Shown: piece by piece, positions 1 through 8,368 of the stretch
Layout of the letters: each line of letters begins with the position of its first letter
Position numbering within the stretch: the stretch's first letter is position 1
Source: Fulvimarina endophytica
GTDB lineage: Bacteria > Pseudomonadota > Alphaproteobacteria > Rhizobiales > Rhizobiaceae
DNA: 64,000 nucleotides
Reading direction: 5' to 3'
Assembly: GCF_003403015.1 (NCBI RefSeq)
Contig: NZ_QURL01000010.1
Span: 1-64,000, forward strand
Program-made: the position numbers and the translations under genes
The notes under the pieces: generated by a model
Databases searched by the model: none
The model's input: only the letters and a program-made list of their open reading frames with translations
Told to the model about the DNA's origin: nothing

Positions 1-1
1 C

Positions 2-277
2 GCGCAGGTGCTGGAAGGCCCTCTGGCGAATGTCGAGGCGGCGTTCGAGCGGATCCAGCAGGACGATCGTCATGGGGATGTCTCCCTTCTCGCGCTCGAT
101 CCGATCGAAACACGCAGCTTTCCGAACTGGGCGATGGGGTTCGTGGGAACGTCCGATCGTGATGCGGAGCGTTTCGCGGCCGTCGGCACGTCCAGCGGAT
201 TCGATCCCGCGCGCCTCAGCGGCGACCAGATCCATACCCTTCTGCGCGATCTGACGATCGAGGAGGAAGCTGCCTGA
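2..277 (+). CDS. BLUF-domain blue-light sensor protein, C-terminal part
   Basis: The 5' end lies outside the window; 91 residues remain up to a TGA stop. The fragment starts in the motif QVLEGP and continues with ERIQQDDRHGDVSLL and RSFPNWAMGFVG, which match the second half of the BLUF fold (helix 2 and the last strands, with the semi-conserved Trp and Met near the flavin). BLUF proteins bind FAD and signal blue light, either as short stand-alone sensors or joined to an output domain. About 40 residues follow the BLUF core and contain no recognisable output domain, so this is probably a short sensor. The flavin-binding N-terminal half, with the key Tyr, cannot be seen. Confidence 0.8.
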   Translation, partial: AQVLEGPLANVEAAFERIQQDDRHGDVSLLALDPIETRSFPNWAMGFVGTSDRDAERFAAVGTSSGFDPARLSGDQIHTLLRDLTIEEEAA

Positions 278-310
278 TCGGACGCCTTTCGCCTCGCATG
301 AATTGCGCAC

Positions 311-1294
311 TCACGGCCGGTAGGGCGTGAGCAGCGCGTCGCGCTCGAAGGTGCGGCCCTTGCCGGGCGAGAGCTCTTCGTAACGGGCCGAGCGCGTTTC
401 GACGTGGGATCGCGTCAGGTGATGGGTGATGTGGAGGTTCGGCGCGATGAAGCCGTCGCGCCAGCCGCGCGGCAGGAGTGGGCGCTCGTGCACCCGCCCT
501 TCGAAGCGCACGGATCTGCGATTGAGCCGGTACTGAACGTCGGGGTAGAGATCGGCGAGGACGCCGTCGACGAGATTGCGACGCGGCAGGCCGACCGAGA
601 GGGCACCGGTCCCGTCGGCCAGCGCCGCGACCCGGCCGAGATGGGCGAGCGTGTCGTCGTCGAGGCTCTCGTCGGCATCGAGTTGCAGCACCCAGTCGCT
701 CTTCGCCGCGATCTGGCCGGCATTGCGCTGGGCCGCGAAATCGCCGTCGAGCGGTCTTGCCAGCATCCGGACATCGCCGCCGGGCACAGGCCTCGGCGGG
801 ACCGCGCTCGCCGAAACCACGAGGACGATCTCCGCAAAGCTCGGCCCCAGAGCCGGCAGCCGGCGCGCGAGCCCTTCGAGATCGGAAGGCCGGCAGAGCA
901 TGACGAGAGAGACCGGCACGCGATCGATAAGAGACAAGGGCGACAGCCGGGCGATGGCGGGCAGCGGGCGATAGGGATGGCGAAGCGCATCCCGCTGCGC
1001 ATCCCCGAGCGGTGTCGTCGCGAGGTCGCGCCCGAGGGCGAGGGTCCGCAGCGCATAGCTCTCGACGGTGATCGGATCGCAGGTCCGGGAGACGAAGTGT
1101 TCCGGGGCCAGTCGCTCCTTCAGGAAGCGCTCCAGCGTCCCGTCCTTCGTCCCGGGCCCGGTCCCGGTCCCGGATAGTCGCGGATCGACCAGGATCCCGC
1201 AATGCCCGCATTCCGAAAATTCCGCGGCGCCGAGGCCGGACGAACGCTCGCTCGGGCGCAGGCCACGGGCCCCGCAGCAGGGACAGCGCGTCAT
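311..1294 (-). CDS. Family 2-like glycosyltransferase with N-terminal zinc ribbon
   Basis: 327 residues. The N-terminus carries two Cys pairs (CPCC near residue 4 and CGHC near residue 34), which suggests a small zinc ribbon. After a variable linker containing a Gly/Thr/Pro-rich repeat (about residues 42-50), the C-terminal half looks like a GT-A glycosyltransferase: DFAAQRNAGQIAAKSDWVL followed by QLDADESL, the metal-binding DxD region seen in WaaE-like family 2 enzymes. The C-terminal YRLNRRSVRFEGRVHE stretch also fits this group. The acceptor and sugar are unknown, but a surface-polysaccharide role is likely. It is transcribed alone and convergent with the BLUF gene. The combination of zinc ribbon and GT2-like core is uncommon, so the substrate class is left open. 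Confidence 0.7.
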   Translation of the reverse strand: MTRCPCCGARGLRPSERSSGLGAAEFSECGHCGILVDPRLSGTGTGPGTKDGTLERFLKERLAPEHFVSRTCDPITVESYALRTLALGRDLATTPLGDAQRDALRHPYRPLPAIARLSPLSLIDRVPVSLVMLCRPSDLEGLARRLPALGPSFAEIVLVVSASAVPPRPVPGGDVRMLARPLDGDFAAQRNAGQIAAKSDWVLQLDADESLDDDTLAHLGRVAALADGTGALSVGLPRRNLVDGVLADLYPDVQYRLNRRSVRFEGRVHERPLLPRGWRDGFIAPNLHITHHLTRSHVETRSARYEELSPGKGRTFERDALLTPYRP

Positions 1295-1474
1295 TCAAAC
1301 CTCGGATCTGCGTGATGTGAACGGCACCGGACCTCCCTATCACAGGCACAGCTCGGCGGTGAATCGCTCAGTTGGGCGAACGAACCTCTCCGGACGTCCC
1401 ACGCGGCCTTTCCCATCGCCCACAGACCGGCACCGGTGCTTAAAGCAAATTTTTCTCCCCGACCCGCGATGCCG

Positions 1475-1503
1475 TTGACAAGTCCGCGGAGGCAACGGAA
1501 GAT
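1475..1503 (+). promoter_or_regulatory. Putative sigma70-type promoter of the GntR gene
   Basis: A perfect TTGACA -35 box (1475-1480) is followed after 17 bases by a weak -10 candidate, GAAGAT (1498-1503). The start site would fall inside the tandem operator-like sequence that follows, as expected for an autorepressed regulator. The -10 match is poor (3 of 6). Confidence 0.45.
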
Positions 1504-1541
1504 ACAGGTATAGACAGGTCTGAGAACAGGTGCGAACAGGT
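1504..1541 (+). promoter_or_regulatory. GntR/HutC-type operator inside four ACAGGT repeats
   Basis: ACAGGT occurs at 1504-1509, 1514-1519, 1526-1531 and 1536-1541, about one helical turn apart. The first two copies frame GGTATAGAC (1507-1515), which is the left part of the GGTATAGACC-type operator known for HutC-subfamily GntR regulators such as NagR/YvoA. The array begins just downstream of the candidate -10 box and runs to the start of the regulator gene. Binding by the adjacent GntR protein is inferred. Confidence 0.6.
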
Positions 1542-2299
1542 TGAGCGCGAGCGGCATGTCGAGGGCCGGGGTTGGGGCCGGGGCTGGCATCGGGACCGGA
1601 GTCGGGGTCGGCAAGCCAGAGAGGATCGCCCGGATCCTCGAACAGGAGATCCGCTCCGGACGGCTTGCCCATGGCGACCAGTTGCAGAGCGAGAGCGCGC
1701 TGGTGCGCCGCTTCGCGGTCAGCCGATCGACAGTCCGCAAGAGCCTCGGCCATCTCGCCGAGCGCGGGCTCATCACGACGAGCGTCGGCATCGGGTCCTT
1801 CGTCACCTTCGACGGCCGGATCGTCGCCGACGAGGCGGGCTGGACCAAGGCCCTGCGCAAGGCCGGCGCCAACGCCCTGACGCGCACGCTGCGCCTCGAA
1901 ATCGTCGAGGACGGGGATCTGGCGACGCGGCTCGGCCTCGAGGCCCGCGAATTCGTTGCGCTCGACCGGGCCCGGACCGATGCCGGCGACGGACACGCCA
2001 TCTCGATCGAACGCTCGCGCATCCCGATGATGCCCGAGATCGAGAACCTGCCCATGCGGGGCCTGAGGGACGGCTCGCTTCATTCGACCCTGCGCGAGGC
2101 CGGGCTCGTTCCCGATCACGGCGAGGAGTGGATCGACGTGGTCGCGCTCGAGGCCGAGGATGCCGAAGCCATGGCCTGCCCGCCGGGAACCATGTTCCTG
2201 CGCATGCGCCGGGTCATCCGCACCGCCGACGACCGGGTGATGGAACACATCACCAGCCTCCTCAATCCCACCCATTTCGCATTGCATCGGAATTTCTGA
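1541..2299 (+). CDS. GntR/HutC-family transcriptional regulator (YegW-like)
   Basis: 252 residues from a TTG; an in-frame ATG at 1556 is an alternative start. A low-complexity Gly/Ala/Val segment (residues 8-24) precedes a GntR winged helix (about 26-95, with LQSESALVRRFAVSRSTVRKSL) and a C-terminal UTRA effector-binding domain. HutC-type regulators sense small metabolites and usually repress neighbouring catabolic operons. Only one base separates it from the hydrolase gene, so it heads the hydrolase-kinase-ABC transporter operon. The order regulator, DraG-fold hydrolase, PfkB kinase matches E. coli yegW, yegU and yegV in content. Autoregulation is suggested by the operator immediately upstream. 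The effector is unknown. Confidence 0.88.
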   Translation: MSASGMSRAGVGAGAGIGTGVGVGKPERIARILEQEIRSGRLAHGDQLQSESALVRRFAVSRSTVRKSLGHLAERGLITTSVGIGSFVTFDGRIVADEAGWTKALRKAGANALTRTLRLEIVEDGDLATRLGLEAREFVALDRARTDAGDGHAISIERSRIPMMPEIENLPMRGLRDGSLHSTLREAGLVPDHGEEWIDVVALEAEDAEAMACPPGTMFLRMRRVIRTADDRVMEHITSLLNPTHFALHRNF

Positions 2300-2300
2300 C

Positions 2301-3326
2301 GTGACCGCAGACGAAACCCAGTTCGATCGTGCTCTTGGCGCCCTCATGGGCGGGGCCCTCGGCGATGCGCTCGGCATGCCGACGCAGCTTCTCTCGGCCG
2401 CCGCGATCCGCCGCGCCTACGGCTTCGTCGATCGCTTCATCGATCCGGCCGGGGATCATCCGGTCTCCCGGGGCCTTCCCGCCGGCATGATCACCGACGA
2501 CACGGAGCAGACGCTGCTTCTTGCGCAAGAACTCGTGACGGGCGGCGAGCGCTTCGACCACGCGGCGTGGGTCGAGCGGCTCCTTGCCTGGGAAACCGAC
2601 GTCAAGGCACGCGGCAGCTACGACCTTCTCGGCCCCTCGACCAAGCGCGCCATCGACCTCATCCGCGCCGGCACGCCCGCAAAGGAGGCCGGACGCGAGG
2701 GCACGACCAATGGCGCGGCCATGCGCATCGCGCCCGTCGCCATCGCTATGCCCGCCGAGCCGTTGACGGCCCTCATCGACAAGGTGGCCGAGACCTGCGC
2801 GGCCACCCATGCGACGACCGTCGCCATCGCCGCCGCCTCGGCGGTCGCGGCCGCCGTTTCCGCCGCGATCGACGGCGCGGACTGGAACGCTGCCGCCGAG
2901 CACGGCATCGCGGCCGCCATTCGTGCCCGCGAGGTGGGAGCCTGGACCGCCGCACCCGATATCGCATCGCGCATCCGCTGGGCGCGCGATCTCGTCTCCG
3001 GCCAGTCGGAGGAGGCGGCGATCGCCTCCATCGTCGATCTCGTCGGCACCTCCGTCGCCTCGCAGGAATCGGTTCCGGCCGCCTTCGCGGTCGTCGTCGC
3101 GGCGAAGGGCGATCCCTGGCGGGTCGCCGTCATCGCCGCCAATCTCGGCGGCGACACCGATACGATCGGCGCGATCGCCGCGACCATGGCGGGGGCTGCG
3201 AGCGGGTTCGCGAAGCTTCCCGCAGAGCGCGTCGCCGAACTGCGCGGCCTCGACATCGCCGAGGTGAAACGCCTCGCCGAGGGGCTTCTGCGCCTTCGGG
3301 GCGCTGCCAGAGGAGCGCGCGGCTGA
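2301..3326 (+). CDS. ADP-ribosylglycohydrolase (DraG)-fold hydrolase, YegU-like
   Basis: 341 residues from a GTG start. The all-helical DraG fold is shown by the N-terminal MGGALGDALGMPTQ, the metal-binding TDDTE at residues 65-69 and the second metal motif GGDTDT (residues 283-288, Asp285 and Asp287). All acidic residues expected to bind the two Mg ions are present. The family cleaves N- or O-glycosidic bonds to ADP-ribose or related ribosides. Position next to a PfkB kinase and a solute importer points to a small-molecule glycoside rather than a modified protein as substrate; this is inference. Its stop codon overlaps the kinase start by one base (TGATG). Confidence 0.88.
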   Translation: MTADETQFDRALGALMGGALGDALGMPTQLLSAAAIRRAYGFVDRFIDPAGDHPVSRGLPAGMITDDTEQTLLLAQELVTGGERFDHAAWVERLLAWETDVKARGSYDLLGPSTKRAIDLIRAGTPAKEAGREGTTNGAAMRIAPVAIAMPAEPLTALIDKVAETCAATHATTVAIAAASAVAAAVSAAIDGADWNAAAEHGIAAAIRAREVGAWTAAPDIASRIRWARDLVSGQSEEAAIASIVDLVGTSVASQESVPAAFAVVVAAKGDPWRVAVIAANLGGDTDTIGAIAATMAGAASGFAKLPAERVAELRGLDIAEVKRLAEGLLRLRGAARGARG

Positions 3327-4348
3327 TGGCGCCCCGCCTCATCCATCTCGGCGGAGCGGTGATGGACTATGTCTATCGCGTGCCAAGCCTGCCCCGGCGG
3401 GCGGCAGAGCTTCTGGCGGGAAGCTTCGAGCGCCTGCCGGGCGGGGCGGTGAACATGATGGTCGCGGCCCGGCGCACCGGGCTTGCCACCGCCTGCGGCG
3501 GGCATCTGGGCACGGGGGCCGACGGCGACCGGCTGCGCGCCTTTCTCGCGGCCGAGGGGATCGAGGTTCTCCTGCCGCCGCTTGCCGATGTGGACAGCGG
3601 CAATTGCGTCGTCCTCGTCACGCCCGATGCCGAGCGCTCCTTCGTCTCATGGCCGGGCGCCGAGGCGCGGGCCGACGGCTTTGCCGCCCTTGCCGGCATG
3701 GTGAAGCCGGGGGATATCGTCACCGTCAACGGCTATATCCTCACCTATCCGCGCTGCCGCCCGGCCGTTCTCTCCCTTCTGGAACGCCTCGAAGACGGCG
3801 TGGACCTCGTCTTCGACCCGGCGCCCGTCATCGCCGACATTCCGGCCGATGCCCTGTCGGCGGTGCTTGCCCGGGCGACCTGGCTGAGCGCCAATACGAG
3901 CGAGATCGCGGCGATCGAGCCGGGCGCGGCTCTCGCCGATGCGGCCGCCCGCATCCTTGCCGAACGCATGCCCCGGGCGCGGGGCGTCGTCGTGCGGGGC
4001 GGGGCGGACGGCGCCCATCTCCTCACCCGGTCCGGCACTCTTGCGACCATTCAGGGCTTTGCGGTCGAGGCGATCGATACGAACGGCGCCGGCGACACCC
4101 ATCTCGGCAGCTTCGTCAGCGCGCTCGCCCGCGGCATGGAGCCGGAAGAGGCCGTCAGATACGCCAATGCGGCCGCCGCCATCGCGGTGACGCGCCATGG
4201 CGGGGCGAGCGGCCCCGGCCATGACGAGATCCTCGAATTTCTTGCCCTTAAGGATCAGGATCGGGACCTCGACCGGCGCGGAACCGGTCGAGATCCGATG
4301 ACACGACAAGCCCCACCCCGGATGATGGTTGAAGGAAACGAGACATGA
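3326..4348 (+). CDS. PfkB-family sugar kinase, YegV-like
   Basis: 340 residues; the ATG overlaps the upstream stop codon. Ribokinase-fold markers are present: the N-terminal LPGGAVNMMVAARR substrate-binding region, SANTSE in the middle, and the DTNGAGDTHLG signature with catalytic base Asp257 in the GAGD anion hole. It would phosphorylate the sugar released by the hydrolase encoded just upstream. The last ~30 residues are Arg/Asp-rich and unlike PfkB proteins. They are encoded across a perfect hairpin (4268-4292), so the domain proper ends around residue 308 and the tail is probably former spacer sequence. The 3' end overlaps the binding-protein gene by four bases (ATGA). Confidence 0.88.
   Translation: MAPRLIHLGGAVMDYVYRVPSLPRRAAELLAGSFERLPGGAVNMMVAARRTGLATACGGHLGTGADGDRLRAFLAAEGIEVLLPPLADVDSGNCVVLVTPDAERSFVSWPGAEARADGFAALAGMVKPGDIVTVNGYILTYPRCRPAVLSLLERLEDGVDLVFDPAPVIADIPADALSAVLARATWLSANTSEIAAIEPGAALADAAARILAERMPRARGVVVRGGADGAHLLTRSGTLATIQGFAVEAIDTNGAGDTHLGSFVSALARGMEPEEAVRYANAAAAIAVTRHGGASGPGHDEILEFLALKDQDRDLDRRGTGRDPMTRQAPPRMMVEGNET
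4268..4292 (+). other. Stem-loop before the binding-protein gene
   Basis: A perfect 9-bp inverted repeat (4268-4276 with 4284-4292) has a 7-base loop and lies within the 3' end of the kinase gene, about 50 bases before the binding-protein start. With the hairpin at 5429-5458 it brackets the binding-protein message, as expected for an mRNA segment with its own stability. Confidence 0.45.
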
Positions 4349-5397
4349 CGAAGACGATGAAGCCGATGCTCCTTTGCGCGGGCGCCCTCCTCCTTGCGAC
4401 CGGCGCTCATGCCGGCGAGGTCCATGTTCTGAACTGGAAGGGCTATGGCGCGGACGAGCCCTTCGCGACCAAGGCCTTCGAGGAGATGACCGGCGATACG
4501 GTCGTCAACGACTTCTTCAACTCCGAACAGGAGATGCTGACGAAGCTACGCACCAATCCCGGCCTTTACGACGTGGTGATGATCAACGCCGCCTTCATGC
4601 GCCAGGCCCTCGAGGAGAACCTGGTCCAGCCGATCGACACGGCGAAGATCTCGAACTACGGCGATCTCGATCCCGATCAGGCAGCCTCCGCCATGCTGAA
4701 CGAGGACGGCAAGACCTATGGCGTGCCATGGACCTGGGGCCTCACCACGATCGCGATCAACGACAAGGCCTTCGACACGGCGCCGACCTCGATCAGGGAG
4801 ATGTGGAAGCCCGAGCACGAGGGCCGCGTGACGATCCGCGACGACGCGGTCGAGGCGATCCAGCTCGGCGCGCTGGCGACCGGCCAGAACATCAACGACA
4901 TCAAGGATATGTCGGCGGTCGAGACCTCGCTCACCGAGCTTCTGCCCAATGTTCGCACCTTCTGGTCGGCCGAGAACGACTGGAACCAGATGGTCGCCTC
5001 CAACCAGATCGATCTCGGCACCTACTGGTCGGGCTCGGCGGGCCGCGCCAAGGCGCAGTTCAACCTGCCGGTCTCCCTCGCGGTGCCCGAGGAAGGCGCC
5101 GTCGGCTGGCTCGACAGCTTCGCCATCCCCGTGGGCTCGGACAATGTCGAGGGCGCGGAGAAGTTCATAAACTACATGATCTCCCCCGAATTCTACGTGG
5201 AATGGGACCAGACGGTCGGCGCCCCGGTTTCGGCGAGCCGCCGGGCCGTCGCGGCCCTTCCCGAAGACGCCTTCAACCGGCGCGTCATGGGCTCGCCCGA
5301 GATCGCGGAGCGCGTCCAGTTCCAGCAGCCGATCACCGACGAGCAGCGCGAGAGCTACCTCAAGACCTGGCAGAAGCTGAAGGTCGGCGCGAACTGA
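4345..5397 (+). CDS. Polyamine-type (PotD-like) ABC substrate-binding protein
   Basis: 350 residues with a Sec signal peptide (about 1-22, cleaved after AHA). The mature part starts EVHVLNWKGY, as is typical of PotD/PotF-type receptors, and has the LRTNPGLYDVVMI and VPWTWGLTTIAIN segments of that cluster. It should bind the imported solute in the periplasm and deliver it to the two permeases encoded downstream. PotD-like receptors bind putrescine or spermidine but also opines, thiamine and other cations, so the link to a glycohydrolase and a sugar kinase argues against a plain polyamine. It overlaps the kinase gene by four bases. Confidence 0.88.
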   Translation: MTKTMKPMLLCAGALLLATGAHAGEVHVLNWKGYGADEPFATKAFEEMTGDTVVNDFFNSEQEMLTKLRTNPGLYDVVMINAAFMRQALEENLVQPIDTAKISNYGDLDPDQAASAMLNEDGKTYGVPWTWGLTTIAINDKAFDTAPTSIREMWKPEHEGRVTIRDDAVEAIQLGALATGQNINDIKDMSAVETSLTELLPNVRTFWSAENDWNQMVASNQIDLGTYWSGSAGRAKAQFNLPVSLAVPEEGAVGWLDSFAIPVGSDNVEGAEKFINYMISPEFYVEWDQTVGAPVSASRRAVAALPEDAFNRRVMGSPEIAERVQFQQPITDEQRESYLKTWQKLKVGAN

Positions 5398-5428
5398 CCG
5401 GGATCGTCCCGCCCTGCCCTGCCCTACT

Positions 5429-5458
5429 CTGCCGCGCGGCCTAGAACCCGCGCGGCAG
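5429..5458 (+). other. Intercistronic stem-loop after the binding-protein gene
   Basis: A perfect 11-bp GC stem (5429-5439 with 5448-5458) with an 8-base loop lies in the 134-base gap between the receptor and first permease genes. No U-tract follows, so it is more likely a 3' stabiliser or partial attenuator than a full terminator. Confidence 0.55.
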
Positions 5459-5531
5459 GCCGCCGCCCATCCACGATCTCGAACCCATCGGGCGACCCCG
5501 GGTCGTCATCCGATGCCCAAGGACGACGCAG

Positions 5532-6401
5532 ATGACGCCATCCTTCAAGACGAGACGGCGCAACGGGCTTCTCTCGGCCCTGCCCCTTCTGTTGCCGGCC
5601 TATGCGTGGCTGACGCTCGCGATCTTCCTGCCTCTGTCGGCGATGGTCTATTTCTCGCTCCTCAGCGACATCGCGCCGAACGCCCCCTCCCCGTCGCTGA
5701 CGATCGAGAACTACGCGACCTTCTTCTCAGATCCCCTCTACGCCACCCTGCTGTGGCGCTCGCTGGTCCTCGGCCTCATCGTCACCCTCGCCTGTCTCGT
5801 CATCGGCTTTCCCGCCGCCTATGTGCTGGCGAAGATCCTGAAGGGCCGGGCCCGCGAGGCGATCTTCCTCCTCGTCATCCTGCCGTTCTGGAGCAATTCG
5901 CTCGTGCGCGTCTTCTCCTGGTCGATGGTGCTGCGCGAGGGCGGCATTCTCGACACCGCCCTCAACGCGGTCCTGCCCTTCGAGGTCACCTTCGACCTGA
6001 TCTATTCCTATCCGGCGGTCGTGATCGGGCTCGTCCACTCCTACCTGCCCTATATGGTGCTCACCTGCTACCTGACCCTGCAGGCCATCGACGACGCACT
6101 GATCGAGGCGGCCCGCTCGCTCGGCGCCTCGCGCCTTTCCGCCCTTCGCCGGATCGTCCTGCCGCTCGCAATGCCCGGAATGCTCGCGGGCTCCGCCCTC
6201 ATCTTCATTCCCGTGGTCGGCTCCTTCATGGAGCCCCGCATTCTCGGCGGGCGCAACGGCACCCTCTTCGGCACCGTGATCGAGGACCAGTTCACGGCGG
6301 TGTACAACTGGCCGCTCGGCGCCGCCCTCTCCTTCATCCTGCTCGCGGTCGTGCTTGTCATCCTCCTTGCCGCAGCGCCCGTCCTCAGGAGAACGGCATG
6401 A
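5532..6401 (+). CDS. ABC transporter permease, PotB-like
   Basis: 289 residues with about six hydrophobic segments. The cytoplasmic coupling loop EAARSLGASRLSALRRIVLPLAMPGM (about 195-220) is the EAA motif that contacts the ATPase. It forms the membrane channel with the PotC-like permease encoded next. The N-terminal basic stretch KTRRRNG followed by a transmembrane helix fits the PotB group. The stop codon overlaps the next start (ATGATG), indicating translational coupling. The intergenic hairpin upstream probably lowers its expression relative to the receptor. Confidence 0.88.
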   Translation: MTPSFKTRRRNGLLSALPLLLPAYAWLTLAIFLPLSAMVYFSLLSDIAPNAPSPSLTIENYATFFSDPLYATLLWRSLVLGLIVTLACLVIGFPAAYVLAKILKGRAREAIFLLVILPFWSNSLVRVFSWSMVLREGGILDTALNAVLPFEVTFDLIYSYPAVVIGLVHSYLPYMVLTCYLTLQAIDDALIEAARSLGASRLSALRRIVLPLAMPGMLAGSALIFIPVVGSFMEPRILGGRNGTLFGTVIEDQFTAVYNWPLGAALSFILLAVVLVILLAAAPVLRRTA

Positions 6402-7189
6402 TGCGCTCTTCCTCCCTCCTGTCCGGTCTCGGCCGCGTCTATATCGGCCTCGTCCTCGTCTTCCTCTATCTGCCCCTCGTCATCATGGCGGCGATGTCCT
6501 TCAACGCCTCGCCCTTCTACCAGCTGCCCTTCGAAGGAACGACATCCTGGTATGCGGCGCTGGCTTCGAACGAGGGGCTGATCGCATCGACGCTGAATTC
6601 GCTTCAGATCGCCGTCCTGACGACGCTGATTGCAACGACGCTCGGCACGGCGGCGTCGCTTGCGCTCTTCCGCAGCGACTTCAGGGGCAAGCGGGCGCTC
6701 CAGGCCCTGCTGTTTCCGCCGATCGCCATTCCCTGGCTGATCTCGGGAACGGCGATGCTCATCTTCTTCTTCGGCACCGGCATCGGGCGCGGCCTCCATG
6801 CCATCCTCCTCGGCCATGTGGCGCTCGCCCTTCCCTATGTGATCATCGTCGTCTCGGCGCGGCTCCAGACCTTTCCGCGCGAATTGGAGGATGCGGCCGC
6901 CTCCCTCGGCGCGAGCCGTTGGCAGACGACGCGCAAGGTCACCCTGCCCGCCATCGCGCCGGGCATCGTCGCCGGCGCCCTCTTCGCCTTCGCGGTCTCC
7001 TTCGACCAGTTCGTCGTGTCCTACTTCCTCGCGACACCCGGCCAGACGACCCTGCCGGTCGAGATCTATGCCGCGATCCGCAAGGGCTTCACGCCCGAAA
7101 TCAACGCCGTTTCGACGATCGTCATCCTGTTCTCCATGGGATTGATGCTCATCGTCTCGCGCTTCTTCCGCTTTGCAGGAGACAGGTAA
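6398..7189 (+). CDS. ABC transporter permease, PotC-like
   Basis: 263 residues starting at the first ATG of ATGATG (6398); the second ATG is equally possible. About six membrane helices are visible, with the EAA loop ELEDAAASLGASRWQTTRKVTLP near residues 163-185. The N-terminal YLPLVIMAAMSFNAS is typical of PotC-type subunits, which pair with PotB-type subunits. The TAATG junction overlaps the ATPase start by one base. Frame and overlap leave no doubt that it belongs to this operon. Confidence 0.88.
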   Translation: MMRSSSLLSGLGRVYIGLVLVFLYLPLVIMAAMSFNASPFYQLPFEGTTSWYAALASNEGLIASTLNSLQIAVLTTLIATTLGTAASLALFRSDFRGKRALQALLFPPIAIPWLISGTAMLIFFFGTGIGRGLHAILLGHVALALPYVIIVVSARLQTFPRELEDAAASLGASRWQTTRKVTLPAIAPGIVAGALFAFAVSFDQFVVSYFLATPGQTTLPVEIYAAIRKGFTPEINAVSTIVILFSMGLMLIVSRFFRFAGDR

Positions 7190-8250
7190 TGGCCCGCGTC
7201 GACGTCAAGAATGTCAGCCTGTCCTTCGGTGCCTACCGGGCGCTGAACGATGTCTCGATCTCCTTTGCCGATGGCGGCTTCTACGCCCTGCTCGGGCCGT
7301 CGGGCTCGGGCAAGACGACGCTGCTGCGCATGATCGCGGGTTTCGAATATCCCGACGAAGGCTCGATCCTCATCGGCGGCGAGGCGGTGGAGTCCGTTCC
7401 CGTCGACAAGCGCCGCATCGGCATGGTGTTCCAGAACTATGCGATCTTCCCGAATATGAGCGTCGCCGAGAACGTCGCCTTCGGCCTTAGGGTGCGCGGC
7501 GAAAAGGGCGCGGGCGTCGAGAAGGCGGTTTCGGACGCGCTCGATCTCGTCCAGCTCGGTCATCTGGCCAAGCGCCGCCCGCACCAGCTTTCCGGCGGCC
7601 AGCGCCAGCGCGTCGCGCTCGCCCGGGCCATCGTGACGAAGCCGCGCGTCCTCCTCCTCGACGAGCCGCTCTCGGCCCTCGACAAGGGCCTTCGCAAGGA
7701 CATGCAGATCGAGTTGAAGCGCATCCAGCGCGAGGTGGGCGTGACGACGATCTTCGTCACCCACGACCAGGACGAGGCCCTCTCGATCTCCGATCGCATC
7801 GGCATCCTGAAGGACGGGGCCATCGTCCAGGAGGGCGCGCCCGAGGAGATCTACGACCGGCCCCGCAGCGAATTCGCCGCGACCTTTCTCGGCGAGGCCA
7901 ATATCATCGAGGGCACGGCGGAGGGCGGACGGCTCACCCTCGAAAACGGCGTCTCGATCCCCCTCCCCCAGGAGGCGGCGCGGAGTTCGGGACACCTGCG
8001 CTGCGCGATCCGCCCCGAGCGCGTCCATGTCGTGCCCGGCGGCCTTGCGAGCGTGAACCTTTCGCAAGCCGGCACGCTGACGGGCATCGTGCGCCACAAG
8101 CTCTTCTCCGGCAGCCTCAGCACCTATTCGATCGACTGCGACGGCCGCCAGTTCCAGGCGATCGTCCCGCGCACCGGCGAAGACGACATCAGGATGGGCT
8201 CGCCGGTCGAGGTGACCTGGAAGAAGGAGGACCTGATCATCCTGGCATAG
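7189..8250 (+). CDS. ABC transporter ATP-binding protein, PotA-like
   Basis: 353 residues. Walker A is GPSGSGKTT (near residue 37), the Q-loop is in VFQNYAIFPNMSV, the signature is LSGGQRQR, Walker B is VLLLDEPLSALD and the switch His is in THDQDEA. The C-terminal ~110 residues form the TOBE-type regulatory domain typical of PotA, MalK and UgpC. It energises import by the two permeases above and is the last gene of the operon. A 118-base gap separates it from the convergent LacI gene; no clear terminator was found there. Confidence 0.9.
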   Translation: MARVDVKNVSLSFGAYRALNDVSISFADGGFYALLGPSGSGKTTLLRMIAGFEYPDEGSILIGGEAVESVPVDKRRIGMVFQNYAIFPNMSVAENVAFGLRVRGEKGAGVEKAVSDALDLVQLGHLAKRRPHQLSGGQRQRVALARAIVTKPRVLLLDEPLSALDKGLRKDMQIELKRIQREVGVTTIFVTHDQDEALSISDRIGILKDGAIVQEGAPEEIYDRPRSEFAATFLGEANIIEGTAEGGRLTLENGVSIPLPQEAARSSGHLRCAIRPERVHVVPGGLASVNLSQAGTLTGIVRHKLFSGSLSTYSIDCDGRQFQAIVPRTGEDDIRMGSPVEVTWKKEDLIILA

Positions 8251-8368
8251 GGACTGCGGTTCCCCGGTCCCGGTGACGGACGAACGCTTTCGCGCCTGAC
8301 GCTCCACGCCTCTCGATGCTGCCCGGTGGCCGTATCGTGCGAAACCGCAGACACCCCGTCCGCGGAAC

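Noticed and set aside
1504..1541. Plasmid iterons
   Set aside because: ACAGGT repeats are regularly spaced, but they lie over a promoter next to a GntR gene and far from the replication genes; an operator is the simpler explanation.
2567..3325. N-terminal extension of the PfkB kinase frame
   Set aside because: The upstream part is an Arg-rich antiregister read of the DraG-fold gene; the kinase starts at the ATG overlapping the hydrolase stop.
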